64,000 bases of DNA from Caulobacter sp. X (GCF_002742635.1 NZ_PEGF01000002.1:744001-808000); one strand, 5' to 3'; shown: positions 37,591 to 46,934, counted from the first letter of the stretch. Numbers and translations: made by a program. The notes: generated by a model from the letters alone, not told the origin.

Positions 37591-37977
37591 ATGACCACCC
37601 TCGGCAAGTTCACCAAGACCGCGATCGCCGTCACCATTGCCGGCGCTCTGGTCGCCCCCGCCACCGCCGCCTTCGCCGGCGAGAAGACCGAGCGCGCCAT
37701 CCTGGGCGCGGTGATCGGCGGCGTCGCCGGCGCGGCGCTGGGCGACGGCAAGGGCGAGGCGGTCGCCATCGGCGCGGTCGCCGGCGCGGCCCTGGGCGCC
37801 ACGACGGCCAAGGACAAGTACGACCGTCGCTATAGCCAGAACTATCGCTACAGCCCGCGCTACGACAACGGCCGCTATTACAACAGCGGCTACCGCGACA
37901 ACCGCTACGCCTATGACCGCTACGAGCGCCGTCATGACCGCCATGGCGACCGCTACGCCTACGGCTACCGCCGCTAA
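37591..37977 (+). CDS. glycine-zipper 2TM-domain protein with Tyr/Arg-rich tail
   Basis: A 128-residue exported protein: signal peptide about 1-29 (ending AFAG), a glycine zipper (about 35-68, AVIGGVAGAALG and AVAGAALGATTA) and a tail (about 72-128) made almost wholly of Tyr, Arg, Asp, Asn and Gly. The start has an AGGAG site. It is the third such protein within 8.4 kb, after those at 29593 and 30023, and resembles them in domain logic though not in order. Function unknown. Confidence 0.8.
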   Translation: MTTLGKFTKTAIAVTIAGALVAPATAAFAGEKTERAILGAVIGGVAGAALGDGKGEAVAIGAVAGAALGATTAKDKYDRRYSQNYRYSPRYDNGRYYNSGYRDNRYAYDRYERRHDRHGDRYAYGYRR

Positions 37978-38028
37978 GGCCTCGAGGTTCCTCGCGGAAG
38001 TTCCGATCCCTCCTTCCGCGAGCAAACT

Positions 38029-38058
38029 GCGCCGTCTCCTCAGGAGGCGGCGCTTTTT
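38029..38058 (+). terminator. intrinsic terminator of the glycine-zipper gene
   Basis: Eleven-bp GC stem with one G-T pair (38029-38039 with 38043-38053), three-base loop, then TTTTT. It ends the transcript of the gene at 37591. Confidence 0.85.
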
Positions 38059-38203
38059 CGTGCCGCCGCACCTAAACGTCGTTCCGTTGCGCGCGGCGGG
38101 TATCGCGGCGGCGAAATCTGCTATAGCCCCCTCTGGAGAACGGAGTGGTTCGGGCCCGGGCAAGGGGCCGTCACTTCAGGGTTAGGGAGCGCGCTTAAGG
38201 CTC

Positions 38204-40468
38204 ATGGCGGCATCCGGCATCGCCGTTCGAGGACCACGAAGCCTGCTTCGGCAGATTCGAGAGGCCATGGCCGGGGGCGGCCCCGCCCAGGCCAAGCTCG
38301 ACATGGTGGTGCGCACCATCGCCATCTCGATGGTGGCGGAAGTCTGCTCGATCTATCTGCGCCGCGCGTCCGGCGACCTCGAACTCTTCGCCACCGAGGG
38401 CCTGGCCCGCGAGGCCGTCCACGTCACCCGCCTGAAGCCGGGCGAGGGCCTGGTCGGCGAGACCATGCGCCTGGGCCGGCCGCTGAACCTGTCCGACGCC
38501 GCCAGCCACCCGGCCTTCTCGTACCGCCCGGAAACGGGCGAAGACCCCTACCACGCCTTCCTGGCCGTGCCGCTGCTGCGCGGCGGTCGCGCGATCGGCG
38601 TGCTGGTCGTCCAGAACCGCACCGAGCGGGTCTATGACGAGGAAGAGGTCGAGGATCTGCAGATCATCGCCATGGTGCTGGCCGAGATGGTCAGCTCCAG
38701 CGAACTGCTGGGCGCCGACGAGCTGAAGGACGTCGAGCTGGCGCCGCACCGGCCCGAGCGGCTTAAGGGCGCGCGGTTCGCCGAAGGGCTGGCTTACGGC
38801 GTGGCGGTGCTGCACGAGCAGCCGGTCGCCCCCGAGCAGCTCTTGTCCGACGACGCCCTGGCCGAGGAGGCCCGGCTCAAATACGCGATCGAGACCCTGC
38901 AGACCCAGATCGACCAGATGCTGGAGGGCCAGCACGGCCTGGTCGGCGCGTCCTACGAGGTGCTCGAGACCTATCGGCTGTTCGCCCATGACCGCGGCTG
39001 GAACCGCAGTCTGGAGGAGGCCGTGCGCTCGGGCCTGACCGCCGAGGCGGCCGTCGAACGCGTGCGCTCCGAGCACCGCGCGCGTCTGGGCCAGGCCCGC
39101 GACCCCTATCTGCGCGAGCGGCTGCACGACCTGGAAGACCTGAACGACCGACTGCTGCGCCACCTGTCGGGCGACGTGCATCACGTCCGGGTGCTGCCCG
39201 ACGACGCCATCCTGATCGCCCGGAACCTGGGTCCCGCCGACCTGCTGGAATACGACCGCACCAAGCTGAAGGGCATCCTGCTGGAGGAGGGCAGCGCCGC
39301 CAGCCACGCCGGCATCGTGGCCCGGGCGCTGGACATCCCGTGCGTGGGCCGCCTGGCCGGCCTGCGCGATCGGGTCAGCGAGGGCGACCCCGTGGTTGTC
39401 GACGCCGAGACGCAAGAGGCCTGGCTGCGGCCGCGTCCGGACGTGGTCAAGGCGCTGAAAGTCCGGATGGAGGTCCGCGCCCAGCGCAAGGCCGAGTTCG
39501 CCCGTCTGCGCGACACGCCGCCGATCACCAAGGACGGCTCCAAGGTCACCCTGCTGATGAACGCGGGTCTGGCCGTCGATCTCGACATCCTGGCCGAGAC
39601 GGGCGCCGAAGGCATCGGTCTCTTCCGCACCGAGTTCCAGTTCATGGTCGCCGAGGAGCTGCCGCGCCTGGAGGCCCAGACCAGCCTTTACGAGAAAGTT
39701 CTGGACGCCGCCGACGGCATGCCGGTGACGTTCCGCACGCTGGATCTCGGCGGCGACAAGCTGCTGCCGTACATGGAGCTGGAGCGCGAGGACAATCCGG
39801 CCCTGGGCTGGCGCGCCGTGCGCATGGGCCTTGATCGTCCCGCCCTGCTGCGCATGCAGATCCGCGCCCTGATCAAGGCTGCCAATGGCCGGCCGCTGCG
39901 GGTGATGTTCCCGCTGGTGGCCAATGTCGACGAGTTCCGCGCCGCCCGCTCGTTCGTCGACCAGGAGGTCGCCTGGGCCCTGAAGCGCGGCCGTCCCTCG
40001 CCGTCCCGCCTGGACGTCGGGGCGATGATCGAGGCCCCGTCGCTGCTGTGGCATTTGGACGCGCTGTTGCCGATGACGGACTTCGTCTCGGTCGGCACCA
40101 ACGACCTGATGCAGTATCTGTTCGCCGCCGATCGGGGCAATCCGAAGGTCTCGGACCGCTATGACCCGCTGTCGCCGGCGGCTCTGCGGGCGCTGAAGAC
40201 GATCCAGCAGGCGTGCGCCGATACAGGCACCCAGGTGTCGGTCTGCGGCGAGATGGCGGGGCGTCCTTTGGAGGCTTTCGCCCTTGTGGCGCTGGGTTTT
40301 GATCGTCTTTCGATGCCGCCGGCCGGCATTGGGCCGGTCAAGCAGATGGTCCTCTCGCTGGATCGCGAAGCCGCTCGCCGCAATGTCGAGGCCCTGCTGA
40401 AGGGCTCGGGCGGATCGCTGCGCGGCGAGATCGAGACGCTGGCGCGCAAGCTTTACGTGGCTGTGTAG
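38204..40468 (+). CDS. ptsP: nitrogen-PTS phosphoenolpyruvate-protein phosphotransferase (EI-Ntr)
   Basis: A 754-residue enzyme I of the nitrogen phosphotransferase system, which passes phosphate from PEP to NPr and then EIIA-Ntr to sense nitrogen and carbon state. An N-terminal GAF domain (about 25-165) that binds glutamine or alpha-ketoglutarate in relatives is followed by the EI phospho-histidine domain, with H368 in GSAASHAGIVARA, and the C-terminal PEP-binding barrel (about 420-745) containing GIGLFRTEFQFM and SVGTNDLMQYL. In Caulobacter this system is linked to (p)ppGpp control by SpoT. It follows a terminator and has its own upstream region. Confidence 0.95.
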   Translation: MAASGIAVRGPRSLLRQIREAMAGGGPAQAKLDMVVRTIAISMVAEVCSIYLRRASGDLELFATEGLAREAVHVTRLKPGEGLVGETMRLGRPLNLSDAASHPAFSYRPETGEDPYHAFLAVPLLRGGRAIGVLVVQNRTERVYDEEEVEDLQIIAMVLAEMVSSSELLGADELKDVELAPHRPERLKGARFAEGLAYGVAVLHEQPVAPEQLLSDDALAEEARLKYAIETLQTQIDQMLEGQHGLVGASYEVLETYRLFAHDRGWNRSLEEAVRSGLTAEAAVERVRSEHRARLGQARDPYLRERLHDLEDLNDRLLRHLSGDVHHVRVLPDDAILIARNLGPADLLEYDRTKLKGILLEEGSAASHAGIVARALDIPCVGRLAGLRDRVSEGDPVVVDAETQEAWLRPRPDVVKALKVRMEVRAQRKAEFARLRDTPPITKDGSKVTLLMNAGLAVDLDILAETGAEGIGLFRTEFQFMVAEELPRLEAQTSLYEKVLDAADGMPVTFRTLDLGGDKLLPYMELEREDNPALGWRAVRMGLDRPALLRMQIRALIKAANGRPLRVMFPLVANVDEFRAARSFVDQEVAWALKRGRPSPSRLDVGAMIEAPSLLWHLDALLPMTDFVSVGTNDLMQYLFAADRGNPKVSDRYDPLSPAALRALKTIQQACADTGTQVSVCGEMAGRPLEAFALVALGFDRLSMPPAGIGPVKQMVLSLDREAARRNVEALLKGSGGSLRGEIETLARKLYVAV

Positions 40469-40653
40469 AACGCCGTTATCCGGTTAGGGAAGCGGCGCCG
40501 GTAAGTACATTGAATCCGGATACTTAGTTTGCTACCCACAAACACTCGTTAAGAATTTCGTGCATGATGGAGTCGGGGAAGCTTCCACGCTTCGCCAACG
40601 ATCTGCACCAGGCGGTTTGAGTTCCAAGCGGTTTTCGGGGGCGCTTAGTCAGT

Positions 40654-41730
40654 ATGCCGCGAGATATGGGCAACGTGGAGCGTTTGCATCTCGACGAGGT
40701 CGAGACGGACCAAGCGCCGTTCGCTGTCGCCGACCTCGTGTCGGACGCGCCCGTCCAGGAGCCGCCCGCCGACATCGGCGCCGCCCTGAAGGCCGCTCGC
40801 GAGGCCCGGGGCCTCAGCCTGCGCGAAGTCGCCGACGCCACCCGCATCCGTCAAAGCTATGTCGAGGCGCTGGAGGCCATGCGCCTGGAGGAGCTGCCCT
40901 CGCGTCCCTTCACCATCGGTTACGTCCGCGCCTACGCCGCCCTCTTGGGCATGGACGCCGCCGCCGCCGTGGCCCGCTTCAAGGCCGACGCGCCGGACGA
41001 GAGCGCCGAGCTGCGCGAGCCCGTCGGCGTGCGCCGCGAACGCGATCCGCGCCTGGGCCTGATCTTCGCCGGCGGCCTGCTGGTGGTCGGCGCGATCCTG
41101 CTGTGGAACGTCGCCCAGCGCGCCATCGCCAAGGACGCCCCGCCGCCGCAGATCGCCCCGCCGGCCGCCTCCACCCAGGTCCAGGCCCACGCGAACAACA
41201 GCCAGGTCGCCCTGGGCGCGCCGCTGCCCGCGCCGGTCGAGTCGACCACGCCCGAGCCCTACAAGACCCCCGGCCTCGACGACGCCGCCGCCAACGGCGG
41301 CTCGGTCGACGCGGCCAAGGCCGCCGCCAAGGCGCGCGAGGAAGCCGCCGCCCGCGCCGGGATCGTCGATCCGGCCCACCAGATCCAGGTCGGCGCGCCA
41401 TTCAAGCCCCGGGGCGCCATGCTGGGCGCCGCGCCGGGCGAAGGCTCCGGCGTCGTGCTGCAGGCCCGCAAGGCCGCGACCCTGGTCGTGCGCGGCGTGG
41501 ACGGCCAGGTCTATTTCGCCCGCGCCCTGACGGCCGGCGACGCCTATCGCGCGCCCCGCACGCCCGGCCTGATCGCCGACGTCTCGGACCCGATGGTGTT
41601 CGAGGTCTATTACGGCGGGGCCCTGGTCAGCCACCTGCCGTCGGCCTCGACCGCGCTCGGCAAGCTGGTTCCCGCGCCGAAGGCGGCGCCGGCTCCGGCC
41701 GTGGCGCAAGCGGCGCCAGCGCCCCAGTAG
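40654..41730 (+). CDS. RodZ-like HTH membrane protein with DUF4115 domain
   Basis: A 358-residue protein: a cytoplasmic Xre-type HTH_25 domain (about 39-108, LREVADATRIRQSYVEALE), one transmembrane helix (about 131-150), an Ala/Pro-rich periplasmic linker and a C-terminal DUF4115 beta domain (about 270-340). This is the RodZ arrangement, a bitopic MreB partner for rod-shape elongation. The C-terminal tail is Pro/Ala-rich. ATG 40654 is used; ATG 40666 is an alternative. The upstream region holds two GANTC sites. Confidence 0.82.
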   Translation: MPRDMGNVERLHLDEVETDQAPFAVADLVSDAPVQEPPADIGAALKAAREARGLSLREVADATRIRQSYVEALEAMRLEELPSRPFTIGYVRAYAALLGMDAAAAVARFKADAPDESAELREPVGVRRERDPRLGLIFAGGLLVVGAILLWNVAQRAIAKDAPPPQIAPPAASTQVQAHANNSQVALGAPLPAPVESTTPEPYKTPGLDDAAANGGSVDAAKAAAKAREEAAARAGIVDPAHQIQVGAPFKPRGAMLGAAPGEGSGVVLQARKAATLVVRGVDGQVYFARALTAGDAYRAPRTPGLIADVSDPMVFEVYYGGALVSHLPSASTALGKLVPAPKAAPAPAVAQAAPAPQ

Positions 41731-41733
41731 TCC

Positions 41734-41862
41734 CCTTCTCCCCTTGCGGGAGAAGGTGGCCGCGAAGCGGACGGATGAGGGGTTGAGAACCCGATCCGCC
41801 GACGTCTTTCGACCCCTCATCCGTCGCCTGCCGGCGACACCTTCTCCCGCAAGGGGAGAAGG
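41734..41862. repeat. perfect long inverted repeat between the rodZ-like gene and ispG
   Basis: Arms of 25 bases (41734-41758 and 41838-41862) are exact reverse complements, each itself containing a hairpin (CCTTCTCCC...GGGAGAAGG). Inner segments GGATGAGGGGT and ACCCCTCATCC pair as well. It does not belong to family 1. Confidence 0.85.
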
Positions 41863-41911
41863 AGACGTTCAGGGCCTTCTATCGCGCCCTAAGACCCTCT
41901 AAATTACCGCC

Positions 41912-43051
41912 ATGTCCGCAGACCACACGTCCGTCCGTCCCTGGCGCCAGATCACGCGTCGGCCCTCGCGCAAGATCCGCGTGGGCGCCGTCGAGGTGGG
42001 CGGCGACGCGCCGATCTCGGTGCAGTCGATGACCAACACCCTGACCAGCGACGCCAAGGCGACGCTGGAGCAGATCCGTCAGCTGGAGGAGGCCGGCGCC
42101 GACATCGTCCGCGTCAGCTGCCCGGACGTCGAGAGCACCCAGGCGTTCAAGACCATCGCCCGCGAGGCCAAGGTCCCGCTCGTGGCGGACATCCACTTCC
42201 ACTACAAGCGCGGCATCGAGGCCGCCGAGGCCGGCGCGGCCTGCCTGCGGATCAATCCGGGCAATATAGGCAGCCCCGACCGCGTCCGCGACGTGATCCA
42301 GGCCGCCCGCGACCACGGCTGTTCGATGCGCATCGGCGTCAACGCCGGCTCGCTTGAGCGCGAACTGCTGGAGAAGTACGGCGAGCCGTGCCCCGAGGCG
42401 ATGGTCGAGAGCGCCCTCAACCACGCCCGCATCCTGCAGGATCACGACTTCCACGAGTTCAAGATCTCGGTGAAGGCGTCCGACCCGTTTCTGACCGTCG
42501 CGGCCTACTACCAGCTGGCCGAGGCCATCGACTGCCCGCTGCACCTGGGCGTCACCGAGGCCGGCGCCACCCGCACCGGCACGGTGAAGTCCTCGATCGG
42601 CATCGGCTCGATGCTGTGGGCCGGCATCGGCGACACCATCCGCGTCTCGCTGGCGGCTGACCCCGTCGAAGAGATCAAGGTCGGGTTCGACATCCTCAAG
42701 TCGCTGGGCCTGCGCCACCGGGGCGTCAACATCATCGCCTGCCCGTCGTGCGCGCGGCAGGGCTTCAACGTCATCAAGACCGTCGAGGCCCTGGAAGAGC
42801 GCCTGGCCCACATCGCCACGCCGATGTCGCTGTCGATCATCGGCTGCGTCGTCAACGGCCCCGGCGAGGCCCTGATGACCGACATCGGCTTCACCGGCGG
42901 CGGCGCGGGCGCGGGCATGGTCTATATGGCCGGCAAGCCCGACCACAAGCAGTCGAACGAGGGCATGATCGACCACATCGTAGAGCTGGTCGAGAAGAAG
43001 GCCGCCGAGATCCAGGCCGCGAAGGCGGCTGAAGCCCTGGCGGCGGAATAG
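41912..43051 (+). CDS. ispG: (E)-4-hydroxy-3-methylbut-2-enyl-diphosphate synthase (flavodoxin)
   Basis: The penultimate enzyme of the MEP isoprenoid pathway: a 4Fe-4S reductase converting MEcPP to HMBPP. The 379-residue product has the TIM-barrel N-domain (QSMTNT near 34) and the cluster-binding C-domain with C277, C280 and C312 plus E319, matching the known E. coli ligands. A short N-terminal extension and an Ala-rich tail are harmless additions. No Shine-Dalgarno is obvious before the ATG. Confidence 0.95.
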   Translation: MSADHTSVRPWRQITRRPSRKIRVGAVEVGGDAPISVQSMTNTLTSDAKATLEQIRQLEEAGADIVRVSCPDVESTQAFKTIAREAKVPLVADIHFHYKRGIEAAEAGAACLRINPGNIGSPDRVRDVIQAARDHGCSMRIGVNAGSLERELLEKYGEPCPEAMVESALNHARILQDHDFHEFKISVKASDPFLTVAAYYQLAEAIDCPLHLGVTEAGATRTGTVKSSIGIGSMLWAGIGDTIRVSLAADPVEEIKVGFDILKSLGLRHRGVNIIACPSCARQGFNVIKTVEALEERLAHIATPMSLSIIGCVVNGPGEALMTDIGFTGGGAGAGMVYMAGKPDHKQSNEGMIDHIVELVEKKAAEIQAAKAAEALAAE

Positions 43052-43333
43052 AACGGGCGCTCTGGGGCGCCTGCCGCAGGTCTGATCATGCTCGCGGCGC
43101 GGGCGGAGCCTGGTGCGCGCCGCTTCAAATCAAGAACTTTTTATCAACCTCCACGATCGCGCTTCCGAGGTTCTCGTCTATCGGGTATGCCTCAAGCAGG
43201 CCCGATCTTGGATCGTCGGCACGGTGCGCGCCCAGGCTGCGATTGCAACGTGGTTGGTCCCTATGAGCGACGGCTGAACAAGCGTGGAAAGTAACCTGCC
43301 CCGAACCGCGTAACCGCCATAGGGACCTGCGCG

Positions 43334-46300
43334 ATGCCGACGATCACCTTCAGCGAGCAAGGGCTGGGCGCAAAGAACCCTGTCTTCAAGGCCTCGAACA
43401 ACACCGTCTACACAACTGGCGTAATCGTTAACGACTCCGCTCAACCCGCCAGTCCGGCGCTCGCCGCGAACGCATCCTATCTCGGACCCGTCTTCGTCTT
43501 GTTCGATGCGCCTGTTCAGTCGGCCAGCGTCAATGTCGGCTATTTCGATCGGTCGAGAAGCACGCTGGTCGAGTTCTACGACGCGACCGGCAAGGTGCTG
43601 GCGAGCTTCGAGAACACCAGGACCGGGATCCAGACCTTCTCGTTCAGCAGCAACACTGGCATCGCGGCCATAGCGGCGATCGACGCGTTCGTGGACCAGA
43701 AAGGCTTCTCGCTGGACACCGTCGTCTTCAGCGACCCGGCCAACACCCTGACGCCGCCGACGGTCGGCAAGGCGGTTTTGGGGACGCCGGAGCGGAACCT
43801 GGGCGCCGTAGGCGCCAAGCCGATCGTCATCGTCGACTCGGTCGGCGGGGCCGACGCCAGCGATCGCTTCTCCTTGACCGCCTCGAGCGCCGGAACCGCC
43901 AAGGCGACCATCTTCCTGAACGACAACCCGTCCAAGGCGCTCACCTTCACGCTCCAGATCCTGGCCGGTTCGAACACTGTCCTGGTGGCCCCGTCCCCGG
44001 TCTATGCGACGGCGCAGTCCTATACGCTGAAGCTGGATTTCACGCCGAGCACCGCTGACAGCGACGCGGCGGTCGATAAGTGGGCCCGTGAAACTCGGGA
44101 TAAAATCCTTGCAGGAACCATAGATGCTGAAAAGACTAAATTCGATATTATGAGGATTGTAGAAGAAAATGTAAAGAACTCGGATGACGCTGTGAAGCTA
44201 TTGGGTAGGCTTAAGGCGTCTTTTGGTATTCTTGGGTATCTTTTAGAAATTGATGTGGCTGCTCGAGAAATATACGCATCCAAAGATCCCGCGAAGGAAG
44301 CTGTCGAGCAGGCTGCGGACTTTCTTGTGAAGGGTGTCTCAACTTTAGGGGCCGTAAGGGCTGTGGCTTTTATAGGCGGGTTTGTCACAGGGCCAATCGG
44401 AGCGGCGATCTTGGGGGCGCTCGGCGGTTTCGCCGGAAGCATCATCTATACGTTGGAGTTTAGTGACTTAGTGAAGGAAGAGGCAGGGGCGGCATTCGAC
44501 AAGTATAGGTCGTCGCTGCATCTGACCGCCGAGGTGGCGCTGTCGAACGCAGAGGCCGCGTCCTCCGCCGCCGCGGTCCCGGACATCAATTTCGCCAAGC
44601 TCGCCTTCGATCCCGACTACTACCTCAACACCTATGCCGACGCCCGGGCGGCGGTCCTCTCCGGCGCGGCGGCCAGCGCCTATGTCCACTACATCCAGAT
44701 TGGCTCCGGCCTGGGCTACAAGCCGAGCGCCAACGCCGACCCCATTCCCCAGAACCAGATCGCCCTCTGGAGTCCGACGGCCAATCCCGCCCAGGGCTAT
44801 AATGGCACGGTCTTTACCGCCGCGGTCGGCGCCTTCGCCGGCGACGGCCTGTCGAAGACCGAGGCGGCGTTCGCGGCCTATCTGAATGATCGGCGCACCG
44901 ACGGAACCGAACTGGGCGTCGACAAGACCCTGACGGTTCTGGCCAACCGCGTGGCGCGCGACTGGGCCGTCAACAACCCCGTGGCGCCGCAGCTGGCCTT
45001 CGACCGCGCCAATCTCGAGGGTTGGGCCGCGACCCTGTCGAACGGCAAGTCCGTGGCCGCCGCCTTCGCGAACTTGCCGCAGCTGCCGGCCGGCGCGGCC
45101 TTGGCGAACCTGAAGGTCGTCGCGATCTATTCGGCGGAGACCGACGCGGAGAAGGTCTTCCAGGCCTTCTTCAGCGCGCCGTCGGGCGCGGCCAGCCTGC
45201 TGGGCGTCGACTACAAGAGCGTCGGGGTCGGCGAGTTCGGCGGGGTCTGGATCCTGCTGTTCGCCGCCGCGGCCAGCACGCAGGCCGCGATGAACGACAG
45301 CGCCACGGTCAGCGTACAGCTGTTCGGGGACGATGATCGCGACGTGCTCTACGCGGGCGGCGGCGCGGGCGTTCTGGCCGGCGGCGGGGGCGCCGACGAT
45401 CTCGTCGGCGGGCCATCGGCCGACACCCTGACGGGCGGCGGGGGCGACGACCTTCTGGATGGCGGGGCCGGCGTCGACATGGCGCGATACGGCGGCAGGG
45501 TTCGCGACTATGCCGTGACCGTCGAGAGCGACGGATGGAGCGTGGCGGATATCCGGACCCAGGCCCTGGACGGCGCCGACAGGCTTCGGAACATCGAGAG
45601 CCTGGCGTTCAGCGATCGCACGGTCAAGCTGTCAGACCTCAGCCCGGCGATCGCCATGGCGGTGGGCGGCATCCTGCGGCAAGGCTTCGTCGATGGCGCC
45701 GCCGGCGACCTGACGGCAAAGCTCTCCACCTCCGTCGCGAGCGGCGCGCTGTCCGTCAGCGGCGCCGTCGCCCAGATCGTCCGCGAAGCGGGTTCGACGA
45801 GCTCGGTCGCGACTCTCGCCTACCAGTTCTTCACCGGCAAGATTCCGGGGCAGGCGGGGGTGGATTACCTCGTCTCGCCGACAGGCCCCAATGCCAACAA
45901 CCTCAACAGCGCGTACTACCAGTCGTTCAATCTCGAGAACCGCTACATCAACTTCGCGGTCAACCTCGGTAAGAACGGCGAGGGCAAGGACGGGTTCGCG
46001 GCCAAGTACGGTGGCCTCAGCCTCTTCGACGCCACGCGCGAGGCCTATAAGACCATCTTCGGCGCGGCGCCCACCGACTCCAAGATCCATGCTCTGATCG
46101 ATCAGCGCGTCAACTATTTCGCCTCGTATGGCGGAGACGGGGCCAATGGGATCGGGACCAAGGCCGCGATGGTCGGCTGGCTGCTGGCCGAGGCGCAAAA
46201 GGCCGATGTGGGGGTGATGGCGCGATCCAACGACGCCTGGCTGACCGATCTTGCCGACGGGGCCGCGCCGTTCGCGATCGACATCCTCGATCCGGCCAAG

Positions 46301-46336
46301 GGCTACTACAAATCCGAGTTCATCTTCGGCGGGTGA
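43334..46336 (+). CDS. mosaic RTX-type surface protein with C-terminal RsaA-like LPS-anchor domain
   Basis: A 1000-residue protein with no Sec signal, probably exported by a type I system. Order: an N-terminal beta-rich domain (about 1-140); a second beta domain (about 155-243); a helical and hydrophobic segment (about 250-394) with the glycine-rich FVTGPIGAAILGALGG, encoded by conspicuously AT-rich DNA; a DPDYYLNTYAD repeat-like motif (about 420-455); a CAP/SCP-like region (about 493-645); glycine-rich RTX repeats (about 664-720) with GGGGDDLLDGGAG; and a C-terminal domain (about 790-980). The last shares YQFFTG, GVDYLV, NLNSAYY, ENRYINF and DLADG with the recalled N-terminal LPS-binding domain of RsaA. 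AGGGAC precedes the ATG. Surface attachment is inference. Confidence 0.85.
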   Translation: MPTITFSEQGLGAKNPVFKASNNTVYTTGVIVNDSAQPASPALAANASYLGPVFVLFDAPVQSASVNVGYFDRSRSTLVEFYDATGKVLASFENTRTGIQTFSFSSNTGIAAIAAIDAFVDQKGFSLDTVVFSDPANTLTPPTVGKAVLGTPERNLGAVGAKPIVIVDSVGGADASDRFSLTASSAGTAKATIFLNDNPSKALTFTLQILAGSNTVLVAPSPVYATAQSYTLKLDFTPSTADSDAAVDKWARETRDKILAGTIDAEKTKFDIMRIVEENVKNSDDAVKLLGRLKASFGILGYLLEIDVAAREIYASKDPAKEAVEQAADFLVKGVSTLGAVRAVAFIGGFVTGPIGAAILGALGGFAGSIIYTLEFSDLVKEEAGAAFDKYRSSLHLTAEVALSNAEAASSAAAVPDINFAKLAFDPDYYLNTYADARAAVLSGAAASAYVHYIQIGSGLGYKPSANADPIPQNQIALWSPTANPAQGYNGTVFTAAVGAFAGDGLSKTEAAFAAYLNDRRTDGTELGVDKTLTVLANRVARDWAVNNPVAPQLAFDRANLEGWAATLSNGKSVAAAFANLPQLPAGAALANLKVVAIYSAETDAEKVFQAFFSAPSGAASLLGVDYKSVGVGEFGGVWILLFAAAASTQAAMNDSATVSVQLFGDDDRDVLYAGGGAGVLAGGGGADDLVGGPSADTLTGGGGDDLLDGGAGVDMARYGGRVRDYAVTVESDGWSVADIRTQALDGADRLRNIESLAFSDRTVKLSDLSPAIAMAVGGILRQGFVDGAAGDLTAKLSTSVASGALSVSGAVAQIVREAGSTSSVATLAYQFFTGKIPGQAGVDYLVSPTGPNANNLNSAYYQSFNLENRYINFAVNLGKNGEGKDGFAAKYGGLSLFDATREAYKTIFGAAPTDSKIHALIDQRVNYFASYGGDGANGIGTKAAMVGWLLAEAQKADVGVMARSNDAWLTDLADGAAPFAIDILDPAKGYYKSEFIFGG

Positions 46337-46415
46337 TGGCCGGCGTTCGCGCCGACGCATTGACAGCGGCGCGGCCGCGTGGCGGGCTCCGCCTCCCATC
46401 TGTCGGAGCGCCTTC

Positions 46416-46934
46416 ATGATCACCCTGATCCTCAGCGTCGTCGGCAGCGACCGGCCTGGCCTGACCCAGGCCCTGGCCAGCGCCGTGCTGTCGGCCGGCG
46501 GCAACTGGCTGGAGAGCCATCTCAGCCAGCTGGGCGGTCTCTATGTCGGCTCGGTGCTGATCGAGCTGGAGCCGGGCCAGGAAGAGGCCCTGCGCGCGGC
46601 CGTCTCGGCGGTGGACGCCCACGGGCTGGAGGTGCGGATCGCGCCGACCATCGAAGCGCCCGCCGCGACCGGCGAGCTGCTCCAGCTGGGCGTTGTCGGC
46701 CAGGACCGGCCGGGCATCGTCCACCAGGTCACCGGCGTGCTCAGCGACCTGGGCGCCAATATCGAGAGCTTCGGCTCGCGCCTCAGCATCGAGCCCCACC
46801 AGGGCGCGCCCCTGTTCCACCTGGACGCCCGCCTGCGCCTGCCGCCGGGCCTGACCGCCGACGCGGTGCAGGACGCCCTGGAGGCCATCTCCGGCGAGAT
46901 CATGGTCGACATCGCGCTGACCCCGGCGGGTTAG
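46416..46934 (+). CDS. tandem ACT-domain protein, glycine cleavage repressor-like
   Basis: A 172-residue protein made of two ACT domains (about 1-80 and 88-170), each opening with the motif VVGxDRPGxxxxxxxxL. This matches the GcvR-type regulators, which modulate GcvA in enterobacteria, although here no gcv genes are close. Such pairs bind amino acids. The start at 46416 has GGAG nine bases upstream; the frame extends upstream into the surface-protein gene but is rejected there. Confidence 0.85.
   Translation: MITLILSVVGSDRPGLTQALASAVLSAGGNWLESHLSQLGGLYVGSVLIELEPGQEEALRAAVSAVDAHGLEVRIAPTIEAPAATGELLQLGVVGQDRPGIVHQVTGVLSDLGANIESFGSRLSIEPHQGAPLFHLDARLRLPPGLTADAVQDALEAISGEIMVDIALTPAG

Noticed and set aside
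41734..41862. CRISPR-like array
   Set aside because: It is a single inverted repeat pair, not regularly spaced direct repeats with unique spacers.
43052..43333. possible small RNA or tRNA between ispG and the surface protein
   Set aside because: No cloverleaf, terminator hairpin with T-run or conserved core was found in this 282-base gap.
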